Below are positions 63,739 through 64,000 of a stretch of 64,000 nucleotides of DNA, piece by piece; the first letter of the stretch is position 1, and every line of letters starts with the position of its first letter. The stretch covers positions 20,958 to 84,957 of the forward strand of contig CAWUIN010000002.1 in assembly GCA_963922535.1 (NCBI GenBank), written 5' to 3'. This DNA is from Tectiglobus sp963922535 (GTDB taxonomy: Bacteria; Pseudomonadota; Alphaproteobacteria; Rhizobiales; Hyphomicrobiaceae). A program made the translations under genes and the position numbers. The notes beneath the pieces are model-generated. The model was not told the origin of the DNA, did no database searches, and saw only the letters and a program-made list of their open reading frames with translations.

Positions 63739-64000
63739 TCAGTTGAGCGAATTTGGCGAATACGGAGATTGAACAGAAGGCGCTTGAACTGCAGGTGCTC
63801 GGTAAGGAGCCACATTCTCACTCGCAATTCGTTCGCGGGAAAACGCCTTAAGTTCAGCTAACTGCCGATTGTTCAAGCGGCCTGTGACCGGAACGCCGAT
63901 ATAATGCTGATAAGAGCGAATTGCTGAGCGCGTTTGTTCTCCCATGACGCCATCTACGGGACCTGCTTCAAATCCCAGCGAATTTAAAGCAATCTGTATT
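63739..64000 (-). CDS. peptidoglycan-binding domain protein (partial, N-terminus beyond window)
   Basis: The frame is open from the window edge to a stop at 63739. It encodes the end of a protein: a complete PG_binding_1 domain (IQIALNSLGFEAGPVDGVMG, then TRSAIRSYQHYIGVPVTGRL) followed by a short tail rich in Pro, Ala and Ser. Such domains bind peptidoglycan in periplasmic or secreted proteins. The rest of the protein, and so its function, is not visible. Confidence 0.75.
   Translation of the reverse strand, partial: IQIALNSLGFEAGPVDGVMGEQTRSAIRSYQHYIGVPVTGRLNNRQLAELKAFSRERIASENVAPYRAPAVQAPSVQSPYSPNSLN

Overview
The window is a chromosomal segment of an alphaproteobacterium, most probably of the order Hyphomicrobiales (Rhizobiales). 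The evidence is gene content and order: lysC-ptsP-prfA-prmC followed by a DUF4167 gene, ubiA-rsmE-gshA, carB-greA, gpsA next to an EVE-domain gene, a DUF4170 gene near an MsbA-like exporter, and a eukaryote-type NADP isocitrate dehydrogenase. Almost everything is housekeeping or central metabolism. I see no rRNA, tRNA, CRISPR array, prophage or intact insertion sequence.

Layout. 1-5.1 kb: a GT-C type glycosyltransferase cut by the window edge, greA and carB. 5.7-10.3 kb: a metallo-beta-lactamase-fold hydrolase, a secreted choice-of-anchor I protein with a strong terminator, and a biotin-dependent acyl-CoA carboxylase alpha subunit. 10.8-16 kb: rpsD, a secreted hypothetical, an FkbM methyltransferase with a TrmJ-like RNA methyltransferase that carries an extra Cys-containing N-terminal domain, and icd. 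16.3-20.6 kb: glcDEF. 20.9-26.6 kb: a small membrane protein, a di-haem peroxidase, rluD, rpmJ, EVE, gpsA and a stand-alone NAD(P)HX dehydratase. 26.8-30.3 kb: ettA, an amino-acid-type binding protein and a double-CDGSH protein. 30.6-36.5 kb: fadE-fadJ-fadI. 37-44.4 kb: DUF429, an MsbA-like exporter, DUF4170, ubiA, rsmE, gshA and a small Cys-rich secreted peptide. 44.5-49.9 kb: DedA, btaA-btaB, a lipoprotein and a quinone oxidoreductase. 50-56 kb: malonyl-CoA decarboxylase, a phasin, a soluble histidine kinase, an FKBP isomerase and DUF4167. 56.5-64 kb: prmC, prfA, ptsP, lysC, ubiG and a truncated peptidoglycan-binding gene.

How the genes fit together. Beta-oxidation (FadE/FadJ/FadI), an acyl-CoA carboxylase subunit, malonyl-CoA decarboxylase and a phasin point to growth on fatty acids and storage as polyhydroxyalkanoate granules. 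GlcDEF oxidises glycolate. BtaA/BtaB allow phosphorus-free betaine membrane lipids. UbiA and UbiG belong to ubiquinone synthesis.

The least explained part is between the genes. Three families of short palindromic elements are scattered here: a CTAG-ended element (two copies, 265 and 179 bp, 36-bp terminal inverted repeats), a ~100-bp element with inverted ends (three copies), and a GC-rich ~40-120-bp repeat (five copies). Some sit so close to genes that they supply part of a stop codon. The most unusual protein is a 72-residue secreted peptide with mirror-symmetric Cys spacing (3-6-9-6-3).
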